NCBI GenBank assembly: GCA_937927575.1
Contig: CALBEE010000234.1
Location: 1 to 56,177, forward strand
Source: an uncultured Saprospiraceae bacterium
Lineage (GTDB): Bacteria > Bacteroidota > Bacteroidia > Chitinophagales > Saprospiraceae
Direction of reading: 5' to 3'
DNA length: 56,177 nucleotides
Positions 1 through 7,522 of the stretch are shown here, piece after piece; within the stretch, counting starts at the first letter, position 1; each line of letters starts with the position of its first letter. Below the pieces are notes generated by a model. That model was not told the DNA's origin and searched no databases. It saw only the letters and a list, made by a program, of their open reading frames with translations. The translations under genes were made by a program, and so were the position numbers.

Positions 1-1
1 T

Positions 2-313
2 TGTTGGAAAGGCCAATGCAAAACAAGCCGCTTTGAAATGGAGTATATGATGAAAGGCCGTTGGGATGGCATTAGACCTATACATCTGGAGGAATTGGAT
101 CGCAGCATGGTAGTCGAAATGACTATCCAAACTGCTTCTGCTAAAATAAGAGATGTCGGAATAAATGATGAACCTGAAGATTACAAATTGGATGTTTGGG
201 CAGGCTTGGTTCCTATCCGACAAATCGCAGAGTTGCCGATTGCTGATCAAGGTAAACCTCAAGAGTTGGAAGTGCTTCAGCATGTTATGGATTATTATCA
301 AAGCAATCAATAG
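2..313 (+). CDS. Pyridoxamine 5'-phosphate oxidase family protein, C-terminal part (cut by window edge)
   Basis: This is the C-terminal part of an FMN-binding split-barrel protein. The recognisable features are KGRWDGIRP, then ASAKIRDVG, an acidic stretch EPEDYKLDVWAG and the end VPIRQ, which is the pattern seen at the end of the pyridoxamine 5'-phosphate oxidase-like family. Members are small flavoproteins; substrate cannot be told from this piece. The frame is open from base 2, with the first ATG at 38. The family's preceding segment (GKA...K..ALKW) seems to be readable instead in the next frame (bases 3-41), which then stops at 48, so a one-base frameshift near base 40 is possible. The gene ends three bases before the next start at 317, so the two are probably co-transcribed. 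The family call rests on memory of the motif. Confidence 0.6.
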   Translation, partial: CWKGQCKTSRFEMEYMMKGRWDGIRPIHLEELDRSMVVEMTIQTASAKIRDVGINDEPEDYKLDVWAGLVPIRQIAELPIADQGKPQELEVLQHVMDYYQSNQ

Positions 314-316
314 TTT

Positions 317-1159
317 ATGATCAATATTAAGTCTTTGTCAGGAGTATCCTTTGAGGAGATTGCAATGGTATTCAATGAATCGTTTTCAGATTACTATTTT
401 CCTATACGATTTACGGCCGAACAATTCGCTGAAAAGTTTGCTTCCGAAAAAGGAGTCTTGGACTTATCTGTAGGAGCGTATGATGGCGAAAAGCTAGTAG
501 GTTTTATATTGCATTTCCTTGATGAAATAGAAGGTATGACTGTGGTTTATAATGGAGGGACTGGAGTGGTTCCTAGTTGTAGAGGGCAAGGGCTTACTTT
601 GAGAATGTATGATTATATATTACCTAAACTCAAATCGAAACAAATAGATAGAATGGTCCACGAAGTTTTGTCTGTCAATACTCCGGCTATAAATATTTAT
701 AAGAAGGTAGGCTTTAAGCAAGTTAGATTATTAGATTGCTTTAAAGGAAGATTGAGAGTGCAAGATAAAAGTTGGCCATTTGAACTAAGAGAAATCGAAT
801 CATATGATTGGAAATTGATGACCTCATTTTGGGACTATACACCTACTTGGCAAAATTCAATGCCGACATTAAATAATTTAAAATCCACAACGCTCTCTTT
901 TGGTGTTTTTGTCAATTCAAAATTGGTGGGGTATATAATACTGAGTCCTCACAAAAATCGTATTCATCAATTGGCGGTTCATAGAGAATATCGAAGACAA
1001 GGAATTGGCACGCACCTATTAAATACAGTTGCAGAAATAGCTGAGGATAAAGATATAACAGTAATTAATGTGGATAGAAGATTAGAATCCATGCGTAGGT
1101 TATTTGAAAAATTAGGTTTGGAAACTTTTATTGAGCAAATTGAGTTAGAGCGATTTTAG
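317..1159 (+). CDS. Tandem GNAT-domain N-acetyltransferase
   Basis: The 280-residue protein contains two acetyl-CoA-binding GNAT domains. The N-terminal copy (about residues 1-145) has motif A at VVPSCRGQGLTLRMYDY (84-100) followed by NTPAINIYKKVGF. The C-terminal copy (about 155-280) has HREYRRQGIGTHLLN (222-236) and a closing LFEKLGL. R/Q-x-x-G-x-G/L is the pyrophosphate-binding signature. Such proteins move an acetyl group from acetyl-CoA to an amine or peptide; the substrate is not predictable. Two-domain GNATs of this size are common in Bacteroidota and one domain may be non-catalytic. No signal peptide is visible, so it is cytosolic. It starts three bases after the upstream flavoprotein-like gene. 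Confidence 0.85.
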   Translation: MINIKSLSGVSFEEIAMVFNESFSDYYFPIRFTAEQFAEKFASEKGVLDLSVGAYDGEKLVGFILHFLDEIEGMTVVYNGGTGVVPSCRGQGLTLRMYDYILPKLKSKQIDRMVHEVLSVNTPAINIYKKVGFKQVRLLDCFKGRLRVQDKSWPFELREIESYDWKLMTSFWDYTPTWQNSMPTLNNLKSTTLSFGVFVNSKLVGYIILSPHKNRIHQLAVHREYRRQGIGTHLLNTVAEIAEDKDITVINVDRRLESMRRLFEKLGLETFIEQIELERF

Positions 1160-1242
1160 AATCAGTATTTGATTTGATCTTTGTTTTTTTCTTTATGGAT
1201 TGGTTATATTTATCGTATTAGCTCTATCAAATATGAAATGTC

Positions 1243-1776
1243 ATGACTAAAAAGTCTTTTTCAACGGAAATGATCATTGGTTTGATGGCAATGGTGATAA
1301 GCCTTTCCACGCTAATCGTTTTTGTTTATCAAACTAATCTGATACGCAAGCAGCAGCATATGTCGGCCTATCCACATTTGAGTATCGGTCATATGAGTTC
1401 AGTATCAGAAGACTATCGATTCGCCCTCACTAATAAAGGGGTAGGGCCTGCTTTCATCACTTCTGTGGATGTCAAAGATGCAGATGGCAAGAGCTATGAT
1501 ACCTTGTTAGATTACGTCAGAGATAATATTTCTGATAAGGACTCTATTAATTTAAATTATTCAGACATCATGGAAGGCTTCTTAATAGCCGAAAAGGAAT
1601 CTATTGACCTATTTAAACTTTCGGATCGATTCGAAGAGAGTAATACCATTCATGCGGCAAATGCACTGCGAGAGATGTTAATAGCAAATAATTTAAAGCT
1701 ATCGATTTCCTATAAATCTATTTATGGTGATAGTTGGACGATTCGAAATGGAGCAACAATTCCCGCTAAAAACTAA
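1243..1776 (+). CDS. Membrane-anchored protein of unknown function
   Basis: The 177-residue product has one N-terminal hydrophobic helix (about residues 10-30) followed by a basic stretch (IRKQQH), which suggests a single membrane anchor. The rest is soluble and contains FALTNKGVGPAFI (about 60-72). An 'N-x-G-x-G-P-A' phrase of this kind recurs in small anchored hypothetical proteins of many bacteria. No catalytic motif is visible. Topology and role are unknown. It lies 83 bases after the GNAT gene and 38 bases before the next secreted protein, so it could belong to the same transcript. ATG at 1243 is the natural start because it precedes the membrane helix directly. Confidence 0.6.
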   Translation: MTKKSFSTEMIIGLMAMVISLSTLIVFVYQTNLIRKQQHMSAYPHLSIGHMSSVSEDYRFALTNKGVGPAFITSVDVKDADGKSYDTLLDYVRDNISDKDSINLNYSDIMEGFLIAEKESIDLFKLSDRFEESNTIHAANALREMLIANNLKLSISYKSIYGDSWTIRNGATIPAKN

Positions 1777-1814
1777 AAATTCTAATTTTCTACTTATTCC
1801 TAAAAGTATCCTTT

Positions 1815-2261
1815 ATGAAAAAAATATTATTCGTCTTTTTCTTAATTAGTTGTTTTGTGTTTTCTGGCTCTTCACAAGGTCCTACTTTGAAAAGTGATAG
1901 AGATCTTGTCTTCGCGGCAGTAGAGGATTATGTACTCGGTTTATATGAAGTATCTCCTGAGAGAATAGCAAGGAGTGTAGATTCTACTCTGCATAAGATT
2001 GGCTATTATGAATATGATGGCGAGCCTTATATTCATGTGCCGATGACCTATAAGCAATTGTATGATTTGGCAGCTACATGGAATAGTAACGGAGATCAAG
2101 CGCATGATGAAAGTATTAAAGAGATTGTGATTTATGAAGTCCACGATAAAACTGCATCTGCTAAACTTACCGCAAAGTGGGGTATAGACTTTATGCATTT
2201 AAGTAAAGTTAATGGACAATGGAAAATCATGAATATTATGTGGCAGTCACCACCAAAGTAG
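1815..2261 (+). CDS. Secreted NTF2-like / lumazine-binding-like protein
   Basis: The 148-residue product starts with a clear signal peptide (residues 1 to about 20, ending near SGSSQG). The mature part begins with DRDLVFAAVEDYVLGLYEVSPERIARSVDSTLHK, read here in pieces as AAVEDYVLGLY and RIARSVD, followed by KIGYY and an ending LTAKWGIDFMHLSKVNGQWKI. This layout matches the SnoaL/NTF2-like 'putative lumazine-binding' family (Lumazine_bd_2). These form a cone-shaped alpha+beta fold that binds small ligands; the function of the secreted forms is mostly unknown. Catalytic residues cannot be named. The gene converges on the minus-strand gene at 2315, with 53 bases between the stops. Confidence 0.75.
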   Translation: MKKILFVFFLISCFVFSGSSQGPTLKSDRDLVFAAVEDYVLGLYEVSPERIARSVDSTLHKIGYYEYDGEPYIHVPMTYKQLYDLAATWNSNGDQAHDESIKEIVIYEVHDKTASAKLTAKWGIDFMHLSKVNGQWKIMNIMWQSPPK

Positions 2262-2314
2262 CTAGTAATACAAAATATTAAACCAATCTCGAATAGTGAT
2301 TTTTATACATAAAT

Positions 2315-2998
2315 TTATTTTGTATTAAAGAAGGGAGCCATTTCCTTTTCTTCCCAAGAGCCTTTCATAAGTAAATTGTATTTTTTTTCAGCCTCTTCTT
2401 TTTTTTCGAATAGTAGCAAATTGATAATTTCAAATACTTTTGCTTCAGCATATAAAGCCTCAGTTTTTTCAGTTTTAGATATAAAACTTGAGAATGCATT
2501 TTTAGCTTCATTATATTTATGCGTTCTCATTAGACTATAAGCCAAGTAGAAAGTACTGGATTTTGGCTTGTTCGTCGAAGATTTATATAGTTGAATGGCT
2601 TCATCATATTTTTCATTTTCAAATGCTATCGTTGCATTTTTGAAATCGTCATCATGTTCATTGTTGCCACCTCTATCAATATTGACCTGGACAGGATTAG
2701 CTTGTACATATTGAGAATAATTTTGACTATTAGAATCTGAGGTAGTCTTAAAGTATAAGAAAAATACGGCTATTGCGGCTATGCTAGATGCTATTAGGTA
2801 TAGATATCGAATTTTACCGTTAGTTGGTTTTTGGGCTTGTTCTGAAGGTACTCGTTCTACTCCATATTTTTTGCTAAGTATCTCTTGGTACTTATCAATT
2901 TTTTCTTGATCAAAATTTTGTGATATTAATTTTTCCATAATATTTTCTACCTCTTCTGGTGAGGAATTTATGTCTGTTAATTTTTTAATGTCTTTCAT
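2315..2998 (-). CDS. Single-pass membrane protein with TPR-like C-terminus, sigma-factor partner
   Basis: The 227-residue protein has a cytosolic N-terminus of about 64 residues, one transmembrane helix (about 65-83, LYLIASSIAAIAVFFLYF) and an outer domain. Residues 118-180 look like TPR units (AFENEKYDEAIQLYKSS; LMRTHKYNEAKNAFSSF). It starts nine bases after the ECF sigma gene at 3008-3376 on the same strand. A membrane protein with a short cytosolic N-terminus directly after an ECF sigma gene is the usual layout for an anti-sigma factor, although no zinc-binding anti-sigma motif is present. The anti-sigma role is therefore an inference from position and topology only. Confidence 0.6.
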   Translation of the reverse strand: MKDIKKLTDINSSPEEVENIMEKLISQNFDQEKIDKYQEILSKKYGVERVPSEQAQKPTNGKIRYLYLIASSIAAIAVFFLYFKTTSDSNSQNYSQYVQANPVQVNIDRGGNNEHDDDFKNATIAFENEKYDEAIQLYKSSTNKPKSSTFYLAYSLMRTHKYNEAKNAFSSFISKTEKTEALYAEAKVFEIINLLLFEKKEEAEKKYNLLMKGSWEEKEMAPFFNTK

Positions 2999-3007
2999 AG
3001 CTCTTAT

Positions 3008-3376
3008 TTATATGAATCTTAAAAAATTATTTCTTAATACATTAATGCATCTTTCTTTTTGCTTTCTAATAGCAGCGGGTGTTTTACTCGCGTTTTTAGC
3101 CAGTTCGACCATTTTAATTTTATCGTAAAAATAGGACTTCAGTAGCTGTTGGCATGCTTCTCCCATCTGGCTCCATGCTTTATTAAGTAATTGCATTTCT
3201 TCATCTGAGTACTGTTTCTCTCCTACAGCTCTTTCTGGTAGTATATCTTTAAAGTCGAATTTCGACATCCGCTTTTTGGTCTTTAAGAATCTATTGGCAG
3301 CCATCCGAGTAAATAGGTATCTAACATTACCATATTTAATTTTTCCTTCCTTTAACGATTCTCTAAATTGTAGCAT
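3008..3376 (-). CDS. ECF-type RNA polymerase sigma factor, 5'-truncated
   Basis: The 122-residue frame holds the end of sigma region 2 (YGNVRYLFTRMAANRFLKTKKR, residues 15-36, the segment that contacts the -10 DNA) and region 4 with its helix-turn-helix (about 73-118, CQQLLKSYFYD ... VELAKNASKTPAAIRKQKERC). ECF factors are usually about 160-200 residues, so roughly the first 50, holding regions 2.1-2.2 that bind the polymerase, are missing. In frame, a TAG stop lies directly before the ATG, and the DNA just beyond codes in the opposite direction for a secreted protein fragment. The gene is therefore probably broken at this point, by rearrangement or by an assembly join. Its partner membrane protein follows nine bases downstream. 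Confidence 0.7.
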   Translation of the reverse strand: MLQFRESLKEGKIKYGNVRYLFTRMAANRFLKTKKRMSKFDFKDILPERAVGEKQYSDEEMQLLNKAWSQMGEACQQLLKSYFYDKIKMVELAKNASKTPAAIRKQKERCINVLRNNFLRFI

Positions 3377-4401
3377 CTACTTCTTGTGGTGATGATTGTC
3401 ATGCAAGACGTATCTATAGAGATGAAAATTTTGGTTTACAGCCTAGTGGAATTCAATCTTCACAAACTGGATGCGATGAACCATGTCCGAATACAGCTTG
3501 TGAAACACCAACGGATTTAGCATGTACTCCTTTAGCATCAAGCTTTAGCTTGAGTTGGAGTCCGACGCCAAATGCTATAGGATACGAAGTAGAGCAATTT
3601 TTTGGTGATCCTTCTTGTTGTGCTAGTTTATTCTCAGGAATAACAAATCACGAAACTGAACAAACAGAAATTGAAGTTCAGGGACAATGTTATAGTTGGA
3701 GAGTGCGTTCGATTTGTGCTGATGGAGAAGTCAGTCCATGGAGTGAAAAGGTATGTAATGATGGAGAGAGTTGTTTCGTTCCAGAAGACGAAGAAGAAGT
3801 ATGTCAAGCTCCTACAGATTTAGACTGTGGTCGTTTGGATGGAGAGTCTCAAGACCTTAATCTTACTTGGGATTATTCTGGAAACCCTATAAATTATCAA
3901 ATTGAATTTACTAATGGTGATTCAGATTGCTGCGATGGACCACCTTCACCGCCTAGAATAACTGAAGCTGGAGAAGACAATCAATTTACAGTTGCTAATG
4001 GAGTTTTAGGTTGTTTCAGCTGGAGAGTTAGATCTCAATGTGCAGATGGAGAATATAGTGAATGGAGTGCGAAAATGTGTCAGAACCAAGGAGAGTGTTA
4101 TTATCCTGAAGAATCTATAGAAGAGGAAACTACTGGTAGATCTGCATTGCAGGAAGGTGCATTGAATGATATAAAAGTATTTCCAAATCCATTTACAGAT
4201 TTCGTAGAAGTCACGGTACCCAGCTTTGAAATGGAAGTAGCTATATCTATTATGGATATTAATGGAAGAGTAGTTTTTGATTCTAAATTATCCAATGTAG
4301 AGTCTAATAGAATTGCAACAGATCATTTAGTTCAAGGCACATATTTGTTAGTAATTAAATCAGGCGAAGAAGTGAACGTAGAGAAGTTAGTTAAATATTA
4401 G
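3367..4401 (+). pseudogene. 5'-truncated Cys-rich repeat protein with T9SS sorting domain
   Basis: The frame is open from 3367 to the stop at 4399-4401 but has no ATG near its beginning; the first possible alternative start is a TTG at 3550. From about 3376 on, the translation (STSCGDDCHARRIYRD) aligns with the middle of the neighbouring full-length protein (STPCGDVCYARTVNRD). It contains two Cys-rich FN3-like repeats, each ending in C-(Y/F)-SWRVR-x2-C-x2-G-x2-S-x-WS. It closes with a T9SS type A sorting domain (VFPNPFTDFVEV ... GTYLLVIKSGEE ... KLVKY). The signal peptide and roughly the first 290 residues found in the paralogue are missing. It is most likely a gene fragment created at the junction with the sigma gene. 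A strong terminator follows. Confidence 0.7.
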
Positions 4402-4426
4402 TACATAAGAAGAGTGTTTTTTAATT

Positions 4427-4458
4427 GGGGTCTAGATGAATTCTAGATCCCTTTTTTA
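4427..4458 (+). terminator. Rho-independent terminator after the truncated secreted protein
   Basis: The arms GGGGTCTAGA (4427-4436) and TCTAGATCCC (4442-4451) form a 10-bp stem with one G-T pair and a five-base loop, followed directly by six T. It lies 25 bases after the stop at 4401. Confidence 0.85.
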
Positions 4459-4674
4459 TTAGTAAATGCAATCATTTATTAGATTATTCTTGTCACAATG
4501 CGATTCTTAAAGGGCTATATATACATCCAGTATTGACTTTTATAATTCAGGTAGAATTTGTTTGCTAAATGCTGGTGGTAAAGAGAATCTACGATAATAA
4601 ATACCTAAGCAACATTGCAGTGTGGGTTGACTCTATTTTCCTTGTAGGCACGCTAATTTTTAATATTGAATGTG

Positions 4675-6831
4675 ATGAATAAATATTTTATTTCGTTTTT
4701 GTTTTTATTTTCCTTTTTATTTGGTCAAGCTCAAGAATACAGTCAGGAATTCGAACAGAATCATGGATCTACTGCTTTATTCGAAGGGGTATATGATAAT
4801 TGGATAAACGTACACGGTACAGTAGATGACAATACTAGGCCAGGATGGGCACATATGTATTCTAGGCATAATACTTTTAATTGTAATATAGAACCAAAAC
4901 TTTCAGAAGGTTTGGCATTCAACTATCTATTTGAGGCAGGAGTGGAGTATACAATAGAATATAGATTAGACGCAAACAACTCTCAATCCAATGTAGAATG
5001 GATTTTAGCGAATGATTTGGTAAATCAAACTGGCTCCGCAGGTTGTGCGGTAGGATTTGAACACAATGCTCTACCTTTACCAGTAGATGCTGAGATAGTG
5101 GTAGCAGCACAATCTACACCGACATCACCCACTGTATTCACTAAATCATTCATACCCCTCGAAGATAAAAATTTCATTTGGCTGCGTCCTATGAATAGAC
5201 AAACATGTTCCTCTTGTGATGAAAATACTGATGTTTACTTAGATTATTTTAAAATTATTTGTGGTTGCGATAGCAGTACTGATGCTACTTATGGTTCTCA
5301 ACTTAATGATATTCAGGGGACTAATACTTACAGCGTAACTAATTATTGGCAGAACTATTATGTTGAAGAAGATAATCCTTGTGGTATTGAAGAAACGTGG
5401 TGTTTATTTATGAAAGAGAGTCCAGAAGATGAAGAATATATTCATGTTAGTTCAATTGAGGGACCTTTTTACAATTTTATACTAACACAGGATATCGATT
5501 ACAAACTAACTCATAGCATATCTACACCTTGTGGTGATGTTTGTTACGCAAGAACAGTAAATAGAGACTCTGGACCAAACCTTCAGTCAGGACAAATATT
5601 AATGGAGGAGGCAGATTGTGATGAGCCATGCCCTTATAATATTTGCGAACCGCCAACGATTCTGCCATTTGCCTCTAATCCTTTTTTTACCGTGCTATAT
5701 TGGGATGATGCCGGAGGTGCAACTAGCTTTGAGTTAGAGATTACATATGGTGATCCTGATTGCGGTAGTTCAAATTCCATAACTTCTAGCACAGTAAATA
5801 CATCCGATGAAAATTACGCAGTATGGGGTACAGAATGTTTTAGTTGGAGAGTAAGAGCACTATGTTCAAATGGTCAGACTAGTGATTGGTCTGAAAAAAA
5901 TTGTATTGAAGGCGAATGTTTGCCAGCTGAAGTGGAATGTGAAGCACCAACAATTCAGCCATGTGTCACTACTCCTTCTTTTAGTGTGCTCTATTGGGAT
6001 CACCTTGGAGGTGCTGATAATTATGAACTAGAGATTACCTATGGTGATCCTGATTGTTGTGATTCTGATACTTCATATACTAGTGTAATAACCACCACTA
6101 GTGAAGCACAACCAATATGGGGTGCAGAATGTTTTAGTTGGAGAGTAAGAGCATTATGCTCAAATGGACACATTAGTGCTTGGTCTGAAAAAATTTGCGT
6201 AGATGGAGAATGTTTTCCTGCCGAAGATGAGGAAGAAGAATGCGAAGTACCTAAAAATACGCGATGTGACTTTTCTGGTTTAGGTGGCGGCTTTAATTTA
6301 TCTTGGTCACCAAGCGAAGGTGCAATAGGTTATGAAGTAGAACAGAATTATGGAGATGCATCTTGTTGTGTTAGTCCATTTAGTTCGACAATAATTCATG
6401 AAACGGAGGAACCCACAATTTTAATTCCTGGGTTTAATCAATGCTATAGTTGGAGAGTGAGATCTATTTGTGAGCATGGAGAATATAGTGATTGGAGTAA
6501 TAAAGTTTGTATGGGTGGTGAAGGCTGTTTTGTACCCGAAGGGCCAGCTGGAAATGTTTTTGAAATTAGATCGGATGCATCTGTATTTTCCTTGAATAGT
6601 ATTGAAGTATTCCCTAATCCATTTAGTGATTATTTAGAGCTTAAGAATTTTAATCCTGAAATGGAAGTAAATATATCTATTCTTGATATTAACGGAAAAA
6701 TGGTTTATAATTCTAAATTATCGAAAATTGAAAATACAAAAATTACGACTGAACATTTTGTTCAAGGTACTTATATTCTCATGATTGAGTCCGGTGAAGA
6801 AGTAAAGATTGAGAAATTGATTAAATATTAA
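4675..6831 (+). CDS. Secreted Cys-rich FN3-like repeat protein with T9SS type A sorting domain
   Basis: The start is placed at ATG 4675 because it gives a compact signal peptide (MNKYFISFLFLFSFLFGQAQ); a TTG nine bases upstream is also open. The 718-residue protein has an N-terminal all-beta region of about 180 residues that could bind carbohydrate (family not recognised), a linker ending CDEPCPYNICEPP, and three tandem repeats of about 90 residues (roughly 325-610). Each repeat has W near its start, GD-x-x-C(C), and C-(Y/F)-SWRVR-x2-C-x2-G-x2-S-x-WS-x-K-x-C. The C-terminus has VFPNPFSDYLEL, NGKMVYNSK and GTYILMIESGEE, the type A T9SS signal that sends proteins across the outer membrane. The two middle repeats are nearly the same at DNA level, so recent tandem duplication is likely. 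The 5'-truncated gene upstream is a paralogue. Confidence 0.85.
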   Translation: MNKYFISFLFLFSFLFGQAQEYSQEFEQNHGSTALFEGVYDNWINVHGTVDDNTRPGWAHMYSRHNTFNCNIEPKLSEGLAFNYLFEAGVEYTIEYRLDANNSQSNVEWILANDLVNQTGSAGCAVGFEHNALPLPVDAEIVVAAQSTPTSPTVFTKSFIPLEDKNFIWLRPMNRQTCSSCDENTDVYLDYFKIICGCDSSTDATYGSQLNDIQGTNTYSVTNYWQNYYVEEDNPCGIEETWCLFMKESPEDEEYIHVSSIEGPFYNFILTQDIDYKLTHSISTPCGDVCYARTVNRDSGPNLQSGQILMEEADCDEPCPYNICEPPTILPFASNPFFTVLYWDDAGGATSFELEITYGDPDCGSSNSITSSTVNTSDENYAVWGTECFSWRVRALCSNGQTSDWSEKNCIEGECLPAEVECEAPTIQPCVTTPSFSVLYWDHLGGADNYELEITYGDPDCCDSDTSYTSVITTTSEAQPIWGAECFSWRVRALCSNGHISAWSEKICVDGECFPAEDEEEECEVPKNTRCDFSGLGGGFNLSWSPSEGAIGYEVEQNYGDASCCVSPFSSTIIHETEEPTILIPGFNQCYSWRVRSICEHGEYSDWSNKVCMGGEGCFVPEGPAGNVFEIRSDASVFSLNSIEVFPNPFSDYLELKNFNPEMEVNISILDINGKMVYNSKLSKIENTKITTEHFVQGTYILMIESGEEVKIEKLIKY

Positions 6832-6859
6832 ATTAGTTAATCAATTATTAAGACTGTTA

Positions 6860-6895
6860 GGGATTTCAGACATCAATCTGAAATCCCTTTTTCTT
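6860..6895 (+). terminator. Rho-independent terminator after the Cys-rich T9SS protein
   Basis: A perfect 11-bp stem GGGATTTCAGA / TCTGAAATCCC (6860-6870 and 6877-6887) with a six-base loop is followed by TTTTTCTTTTC. It lies 28 bases after the stop. Confidence 0.9.
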
Positions 6896-7005
6896 TTCTA
6901 ATCAAACGTATAAAGCATTTCTCACAAAATTTCATCCTTATCGAAGGATATCCAACCGAATGTAGTCTAACCTTATATATTAACTAATTCGATATAACGG
7001 AAATT

Positions 7006-7329
7006 ATGAAAAATACAATATTCTTATTAAGCCTCATCTTAGGACTCCTTACTTCTTGTGGTTCTTCAAAAGAGCAGACTTATTCTGACGATGTAGTAGA
7101 AACTCGAGGTGAGCGTGGGCAAAGGCCGGATGGAAAGAGAGATATGGCTAAGATGTTCGCTGAAATGGATGTCAATGATGATGGCCGCTTGGCTAAGCTA
7201 GAAGTGAAGGGTCGTCTCACTGAAAATTTTGAAGAAATAGATAAAGATGGCGATGGATATATCACTATGGAAGAAATAGAGAACGCTCCAAAGCCGCCAA
7301 GAGGAAATCGCGGACCCAAAAGAAATTGA
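7006..7329 (+). CDS. EF-hand lipoprotein
   Basis: The 107-residue product has a lipoprotein signal peptide with the lipobox LTSC (Cys18). Two EF-hand calcium-binding loops follow: DVNDDGRLAKLE (55-66) and DKDGDGYITMEE (79-90). Both have acidic residues at positions 1, 3, 5 and 12, so both should bind calcium; in the first, R sits at position 7 and L at position 8. Between lipobox and EF-hands is a charged linker rich in R, G and D, and the tail is basic and Pro-rich (PKPPRGNRGPKRN). Members of this small-lipoprotein type are frequent in Bacteroidota. The role is unknown, probably calcium binding at the periplasmic or outer face. A terminator follows directly. Confidence 0.85.
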   Translation: MKNTIFLLSLILGLLTSCGSSKEQTYSDDVVETRGERGQRPDGKRDMAKMFAEMDVNDDGRLAKLEVKGRLTENFEEIDKDGDGYITMEEIENAPKPPRGNRGPKRN

Positions 7330-7344
7330 TTTTTATATGTGAAT

Positions 7345-7379
7345 ATGGGCCGCTTTTCATTGGGGGAGCGGCCATTTTA
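7345..7379 (+). terminator. Rho-independent terminator after the EF-hand lipoprotein
   Basis: The arms GGCCGCT (7348-7354) and AGCGGCC (7367-7373) form a GC-rich 7-bp stem, extended by AT pairs around a bulged G, and are followed by ATTTTAATTT. Confidence 0.75.
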
Positions 7380-7465
7380 ATTTCCTATTATACAATTCCA
7401 AAGCATTAATCATAGACATCAATAGGATAAAAAGGATGTTACAATTCTTTTTATCCCAATATAAA

Positions 7466-7494
7466 GAAAGCTCTATCCATAAGATAGAGCTTTC
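7466..7494 (-). terminator. Hairpin terminator of the TPR gene (possibly bidirectional)
   Basis: A perfect 12-bp stem GAAAGCTCTATC / GATAGAGCTTTC (7466-7477, 7483-7494) has a five-base loop. It lies 29 bases past the stop of the minus-strand TPR gene and is followed on that strand by TTTATATT. The tract of T is short. Confidence 0.6.
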
Positions 7495-7522
7495 TATGCA
7501 TAATCATACTATTCTATTGATA

